A stretch of 26,813 nt of DNA, from positions 90,826-117,638 of the forward strand of contig BJOX01000267.1 in the NCBI GenBank assembly GCA_009731375.1, written 5' to 3'. The DNA comes from Paulinella micropora (Eukaryota > Cercozoa > Imbricatea > Euglyphida). The notes beneath the pieces are model-generated. The model was given only the letters and a program-made list of their open reading frames with translations. It ran no database searches and was not told the origin of the DNA. The first letter of the stretch is position 1. The number at the start of each line of letters is the position of its first letter. Below, piece by piece: positions 22,030 to 26,813 of this stretch. A program made the position numbers and the translations under genes.

Positions 22030-23400
22030 CTATAGTATTGTGGTAAGCACGAGTGTGGTGAATTCCGTGAGCAGAGAACAAAGGCGAGCGTGGCGCAGTG
22101 TTGTTGGCTCGTTGGGCCCGACGAGCCGCGAAATTGTTTTCACCAGCTTGGCGGGCAGTGCCTGGTCTGAGTCTGCGAGCACAAGCTTGGTGGTGTCGGT
22201 TTCTTGGGTGACAAGCAGACCCGCTTGTAGCAAGGCCTTGCAGGAGTCGCGGGATCCGGCGGAGGGCCAAGCAAGCCCGCACCTCGTCAGGTAAGCAAAG
22301 GAGTAGAAGAAAGGCCCCTTCTGATTGCGTAGAATCAGGTCTGCTTCTAGACGGGCGCTCCAACTCCTGACGGGTTCCGAGGCCCCCAGCACCGTCCCGC
22401 GGAAGGGGGCGGCGATCTCTGCCCCGCTCAGAGTAGGGAATATGGTGTGCAGAGGCTCTCCGAAATGGAAGCAGGCCCACGTCTGGCACCAAGCAGTAAA
22501 TTGATTAAAAAAGTCCACCACGTCGCCCACCGCGGGGCCTCTGCGCGCGCTGTTGTCGTCGGCGGCAGGACCCCTGGCTTTGGCACTTGCTGCCGGCCTG
22601 TCCGGAACGTCCACTAGCGCCAGCAAGACCATGTTGCTGTTGTCAAAGTCAATGCGATGGCAACTTTTGCCATCCCACAAGAGGTTCTGGAGGCCCCAGT
22701 CGCTGAGAATGCAATTTATGCGACGCAGAGACGCGGCCACTTGGCTCTGGGCCTGCCGCAGTGCCTGCACCAGGCCAGGTTTTGTCTTGAGTTCTTGCAA
22801 CCGGAGCTTTGCACGAGTCAGTGGCACGCCCATGTCCGGCATGCACAGCCAGTAGCTTCCGCCCGCGCGCGAGCTGCTTTCGGACCAAAGCAAGCCGAGA
22901 ACGGGCGGCACAACGCCGTTCGTTAGCTTGTGCAGGCGGGCCTGCATAGCAGCCTCGACGACTACGTTGTTGGCTCCGTCGCCGGTCGGGACCTCCTTGC
23001 ACACCAGCCCCTGACCTACACGCAGAACCCTGCGTGTTTCTGACTGCAAAACGACTGCGTCGTCCCACGTGCTTGGTGGGACTTCTCTGATGCGCACGCT
23101 GTCGGGCAGGGCCCTGTCAATTTCGATGCGCAGCTGCGACAGTTCTGTGTGCAGGTACTGTTTGCCTACTACGGACAGACGTGTTACAAAGCCGCTGGGG
23201 CTGAAATGTACGTAATTTTTGCTAGCACTTCTCTCTTCCTGCCCTAGTAGGGCTGTGAACTCTGCATGGCCCGTGTGCTTTTGATTCTGGTTTTCGAACA
23301 GGGCTTTTTCCAAATCAGGGCCCCATCTTTCGCAAAGACTAGCCAACGGCGCCTGGGCCGGCGCCGGGGTTGCCCTGGTCTTACGACGCTTCCCCGACAT
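22030..23400 (-). CDS. Protein kinase, divergent, likely active
   Basis: A 456-residue protein starting at ATG 23398-23400. Kinase landmarks appear in order. GLVCKEV gives a beta-3 lysine (K135). A helix-C glutamate lies in VVVEAAMQARL (E149). The hinge-like segment is YWLCMPDMGVPL. The catalytic loop reads ILSDWGLQNLL, with the catalytic Asp (D234) and metal-binding Asn (N239) at the correct spacing but without the HRD His and the usual Lys. RIDFDNSN supplies the DFG-position Asp (D251). The retained residues suggest activity, probably on Ser/Thr. About 120 residues precede the kinase domain and about 200 follow it. There is no membrane segment or signal peptide, so action is expected in the nucleus, cytoplasm or tegument-like layer. 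It is on the same strand as the primase and divergent from the gene after the N gap. The DFD and D-x4-N style is seen in several viral kinases, but I cannot assign a specific family. Confidence 0.8.
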   Translation of the reverse strand: MSGKRRKTRATPAPAQAPLASLCERWGPDLEKALFENQNQKHTGHAEFTALLGQEERSASKNYVHFSPSGFVTRLSVVGKQYLHTELSQLRIEIDRALPDSVRIREVPPSTWDDAVVLQSETRRVLRVGQGLVCKEVPTGDGANNVVVEAAMQARLHKLTNGVVPPVLGLLWSESSSRAGGSYWLCMPDMGVPLTRAKLRLQELKTKPGLVQALRQAQSQVAASLRRINCILSDWGLQNLLWDGKSCHRIDFDNSNMVLLALVDVPDRPAASAKARGPAADDNSARRGPAVGDVVDFFNQFTAWCQTWACFHFGEPLHTIFPTLSGAEIAAPFRGTVLGASEPVRSWSARLEADLILRNQKGPFFYSFAYLTRCGLAWPSAGSRDSCKALLQAGLLVTQETDTTKLVLADSDQALPAKLVKTISRLVGPNEPTTLRHARLCSLLTEFTTLVLTTIL

Positions 23401-24427
23401 GTTCTTGTACTTAAGCTAAGAGCCAAGGGAAGGGCTATGACCCTCCCACCTCCCCTCTCCCCCNNNNNNNNNNNNNNNNNNNNNNNNNNNNNNNNNNNNN
23501 NNNNNNNNNNNNNNNNNNNNNNNNNNNNNNNNNNNNNNNNNNNNNNNNNNNNNNNNNNNNNNNNNNNNNNNNNNNNNNNNNNNNNNNNNNNNNNNNNNNN
23601 NNNNNNNNNNNNNNNNNNNNNNNNNNNNNNNNNNNNNNNNNNNNNNNNNNNNNNNNNNNNNNNNNNNNNNNNNNNNNNNNNNNNNNNNNNNNNNNNNNNN
23701 NNNNNNNNNNNNNNNNNNNNNNNNNNNNNNNNNNNNNNNNNNNNNNNNNNNNNNNNNNNNNNNNNNNNNNNNNNNNNNNNNNNNNNNNNNNNNNNNNNNN
23801 NNNNNNNNNNNNNNNNNNNNNNNNNNNNNNNNNNNNNNNNNNNNNNNNNNNNNNNNNNNNNNNNNNNNNNNNNNNNNNNNNNNNNNNNNNNNNNNNNNNN
23901 NNNNNNNNNNNNNNNNNNNNNNNNNNNNNNNNNNNNNNNNNNNNNNNNNNNNNNNNNNNNNNNNNNNNNNNNNNNNNNNNNNNNNNNNNNNNNNNNNNNN
24001 NNNNNNNNNNNNNNNNNNNNNNNNNNNNNNNNNNNNNNNNNNNNNNNNNNNNNNNNNNNNNNNNNNNNNNNNNNNNNNNNNNNNNNNNNNNNNNNNNNNN
24101 NNNNNNNNNNNNNNNNNNNNNNNNNNNNNNNNNNNNNNNNNNNNNNNNNNNNNNNNNNNNNNNNNNNNNNNNNNNNNNNNNNNNNNNNNNNNNNNNNNNN
24201 NNNNNNNNNNNNNNNNNNNNNNNNNNNNNNNNNNNNNNNNNNNNNNNNNNNNNNNNNNNNNNNNNNNNNNNNNNNNNNNNNNNNNNNNNNNNNNNNNNNN
24301 NNNNNNNNNNNNNNNNNNNNNNNNNNNNNNNNNNNNNNNNNNNNNNNNNNNNNNNNNNNNNNNNNNNNNNNNNNNNNNNNNNNNNNNNNNNNNNNNNNNN
24401 NNNNNNNNNNGGGCGGGGACCTAATAG
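23401..24427. other. Spacer dominated by a 947-base N gap
   Basis: The 63 bases next to the kinase start turn into a C/T-rich tract (23444-23463). N occupies 23464-24410, and the sequence resumes with gggcgggg. The flanks suggest that a G/C homopolymer or purine tract like those in other spacers blocked sequencing. Promoters of the kinase (minus) and the next gene (plus) must lie here. A small gene inside the gap cannot be excluded. Confidence 0.85.
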
Positions 24428-26813
24428 ATGGCTAGACTTTATATTTGTTGCGGAGTGGAAGAAAAGCGATGGGCAGTGGCAGAGTCGGAACGCGAACTTG
24501 CTCGGGTGCGGACAGAGTGGGCCTCCCAGGGCTTAACTGCTGAGCGGCAACGATCGTATGTGCTTCGATCGTCGCGCCACGCCTTGTGCAACAGCCAAGA
24601 GCTGGTAGTGCTGGTGTTTTCTTCTTCTTCTTCGTCTTCGTCTTCTTCGGAAGTGGGCGGCTGCTTTAGGCGCAGAGTGAAGGTAGCAGGTCCCGAGCTG
24701 GAGCCGGTGGAGTCAGCGCGTTGGTTAAGAATGGCAGTGGAGGTCCCCGGCCAGCGCCGACAGCAGCTGCCGGCGCTGGCAGGTAGTCTGCTCGGACTAG
24801 GTAGCTTTTATTCTCCGCAGGAAAAGCGTTGGAGCAGCGGTCACCACGAGCTGGCGTGCGCGCTTGTGGCTCTCTGCCACAGTGCCCCGCTCTGCCCCCG
24901 GGGGCCCGACAACGTGTCAGTGGCTCTGCTGTTGTGGGCCAGCAGCGAAAGTTGCCAGGACGAGGTTTGCAGCTGCGCGGCCCCTTGCTGGACATGGCCC
25001 ACTGGGAGAAGCTTGTTTGGCAACTGTTGGCAGACCTGTGCCGTTCGAGCGCTGCAGCAGCCGCGCACCCGTGGCGGCCCGCCGCCGTCGTCGGAGGAGG
25101 AGGGGGGCGGCGGAGGTCTCTGACTACCGCGCCAGGCTGCTGGACACCGTGCTGCACCGGCTGACTCAGGTGCGGGATCGCTTTGCGCGCCTGCACCTGA
25201 ACGCCAAGGCTGCTTGGGTGCCTCTGTGGCTGCACTGGCACAGCAAGACAGAGGGTCCCTGCGCTGGACCCCCGCCTACCCCTCCCGTGCTGCCCCCGGC
25301 GGCCCCACCGGCGTTGGCCCTGGCCTGGGAAATGTGCGCCGAGCTGTCACGGCAGTCGGGTCTGCCTTGGACCGAAGAGGCAGAAGCTCGTCCGTCCCCG
25401 TTGGATGTTTGCCTGTCATGGCTGTCGAGCCCGCCCACTCAGCTTGAAAAAGAAGAAGCGACGGAGGCCAGCGCAACAACTGCTGCTGCGGCTACTGCCG
25501 CCGGCAGCTGGGGGGTGGGGCGGGTCCCCCTATCCCCCGCCTGTGCCTGGTGGGCGGACTCTGCGCGTGCTCGCACGCTGTTCAGTGCGGGCCCACTGCC
25601 GGCGGGGCCGGCACAGACGACCTGGTGCGCCCGTCGTTGGTTTAGTTCAGGTTTGGCAGAACACGCCGCCTGGTCGCAGCCCGCGCTCCTCGGCCCGGGG
25701 GAGGCGGGGTTTGCAGCGGCGGCCGATAGCGCGGGCTGCTGGGGCTTTGGCCTGGACGAGCGCTGGTTTCGGGCCTACACCGACTGGTTTGCGGCCGGGG
25801 CTGCTGGCGCGCAGACGTCAGACGTCAATAAGTGCTACCAACTCGCTTTAGCAGTCCTCCTCTGTCCGGCGGGCCGCTGCTGCCGGGTGCGGCCCGACGC
25901 TTTACCCTGTGAGGCGGTCTGGGGCGCTGCCTGGGTGCAGGCGGGCCTGGTGCGACGTGGTGCCGGCGGTAGGGGTGTCTACTTGATCCCCTGCGTAGGT
26001 TCCGGCCCCAGCAGCAGTTCCGCGCACGACCCCCCAGCCCCTCCGGCCCGCTTCTGGCTCCGCCTGGCCGGCGCGCTAGAGCACAGCCAGCTGGGCGACC
26101 GAGAGGCTGCCGGGGGCGCGGCAAACGCGGCGGACCCCGGGCCGCTGATTAGAACGCTGAGTAAGGACGAGGGCATCAAGCTGCGCGCCTGGTTGTACGA
26201 AACCTGCTCGCGGGGCCAGGCGGCGGTGGCAGCGGCCGGAGGGCTTGCGCCCCCAGCGGGAGACTCCGGGGGGGGTGCCATCTGCCTGACACTTTTGTAC
26301 CTGCGCGTCCGGCTGGCGGGCGGCTGGCGGCTGTCTAGGCACGGTGACCTGCTCCAGCTCCAGCGCGTCGGCCCGATATCTTGTTGGGACGCCCTGTGCG
26401 CCTGCGCTCGGCAGCTGCTGCGGGCGCTGGGCACCGACGACCTGACGACGGCGGGCGGGGACCAGCGAGGAGGGGCTGGACGCTTGCTGTGCGCCCAGGC
26501 GGAGCGCCTGTACCGACTGCAGGCAGAGCGGCTTGACCATCCACCGAGCGGCCTAAGTCTGGCGAGCTGTTTTCCGGAGTGGCCCCTGTCTCGCACCTGC
26601 CCGGAGCTCTCGCCGGGGGACTTGGGGGGGGGCTGGCTGCGCGTCTGGCAGGCGGAGCTAGAGGCTGCGCACGGGCCTGTGGACAGCCGGTGCATAACTT
26701 GGCGGGTGGGTGGCAGGGCGGGCCGGCGCGCGCTCTGGCACAGCCTGTGGCAACTGCAGGCGATTGACCTAGAGTCTTGCACGCTGGTGCTAGCGCCAGC
26801 CGAGTGGCGGGCC
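24428..26813 (+). CDS. Long unrecognised gene, running off the right edge, with two apparent frame breaks
   Basis: The gene starts at ATG 24428 (MARLYICCGVEEKRW) in frame 2. Coding character moves to frame 1 at about 24960 (LLDMAHWEKLVWQLLADLCR) and to frame 3 at about 25085-25105 (EVSDYRARLLDTVLHRLTQV). From there the frame is open without a stop for about 1,700 bases to the window edge. Each switch fits the loss of one base. The second lies in a G-rich run (25094-25109) and the first in mixed sequence, so assembly error is likely but real decay or recoding cannot be excluded. If translated literally, the first frame stops at 25123 after 231 residues. The product would be at least 790 residues. 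It is Trp/Cys/Leu-rich, with an N-terminal nine-to-ten-Ser run, a Pro/Ala linker, and segments such as DVNKCYQLALAVLLC and LSKDEGIKLRAWLYETC. I see no signal peptide, membrane span or known motif. Confidence 0.6.

Noticed and set aside
25979-26782. 267-residue minus-strand ORF at the right edge
   Set aside because: Its Ser/Arg/Pro/Ala-rich composition is typical of an antisense shadow. The + strand frame opposite is open throughout with ordinary composition.
1-26813. CRISPR arrays, tRNA or rRNA genes, bacterial promoters
   Set aside because: No regularly spaced repeats with spacers, no cloverleaf-like segments and no ribosome-binding patterns were seen. The repeats present are in-gene or homopolymeric.

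Overview
The window looks like part of the genome of a large double-stranded DNA virus of a eukaryote, or a viral insertion in a eukaryotic assembly. It is GC-rich and densely packed, with intron-poor genes on both strands. Intergenic spacers are short and carry AATAAA/ATTAAA-type poly(A) signals, and there are no bacterial operon signatures. Three proteins support a large DNA virus that brings its own transcription and replication machinery: a very long but clear second-largest RNA polymerase subunit (RPB2 family, 6373-12440, minus), a stand-alone archaeo-eukaryotic primase of the UL52/PrimPol type (19769-21697, minus) and a protein kinase (22030-23400, minus). Herpesviruses lack an RPB2, and most nucleocytoviruses fuse their primase to a D5 helicase. 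A stand-alone UL52-like primase next to a viral RPB2 therefore makes a mirusvirus-like or otherwise undescribed nucleocytovirus-like lineage worth testing. I cannot place it from this window alone, because no capsid protein, DNA polymerase or terminase gene is present.

Layout from left to right. Positions 2-551 (+) are the 3' end of a gene with a discoidin-like domain, with a frame break in a T7 run. Positions 668-2548 (-) encode a secreted or GPI-anchored protein made of two copies of a novel cysteine-rich domain. Positions 3110-5845 (-) encode a mucin-like envelope-type glycoprotein with two membrane segments and a long sorting-signal-rich tail. Positions 6373-12440 (-) are RPB2, interrupted by a small assembly gap and carrying copies of a 61-nt double-hairpin repeat inside the coding sequence. 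Positions 12694-14130 (+) encode a probable pseudokinase. Positions 14068-16539 (-) encode a large protein of unknown function, overlapping its neighbour tail to tail. Positions 16874-18631 (+) encode a secretory membrane protein of unknown family. Positions 18147-19163 (-) hold an acidic protein with a long antisense overlap. Positions 19164-19768 are a roughly 600-bp spacer without a gene, locally AT-rich and holding short repeats. The primase and then the kinase follow. A 947-base N gap (23464-24410) comes next, and then a long unrecognised + strand gene with two apparent frame breaks that runs off the right edge.

Almost every spacer holds a homopurine/homopyrimidine tract. Two contain extreme homopolymers: C62 at 12509-12570, between the divergent RPB2 and pseudokinase genes, and G70 at 21810-21879, just upstream of the primase. 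Several genes also carry in-frame low-complexity expansions (poly-E, poly-Q, poly-S/D, poly-T). The assembly has gaps and probable single-base errors at homopolymers, so several frame breaks may be technical.

Functionally, RPB2 (transcription), the primase (replication) and the kinase/pseudokinase pair (phosphorylation signalling) form an informational core. The four secretory or membrane proteins suggest an enveloped particle or modification of the host surface.
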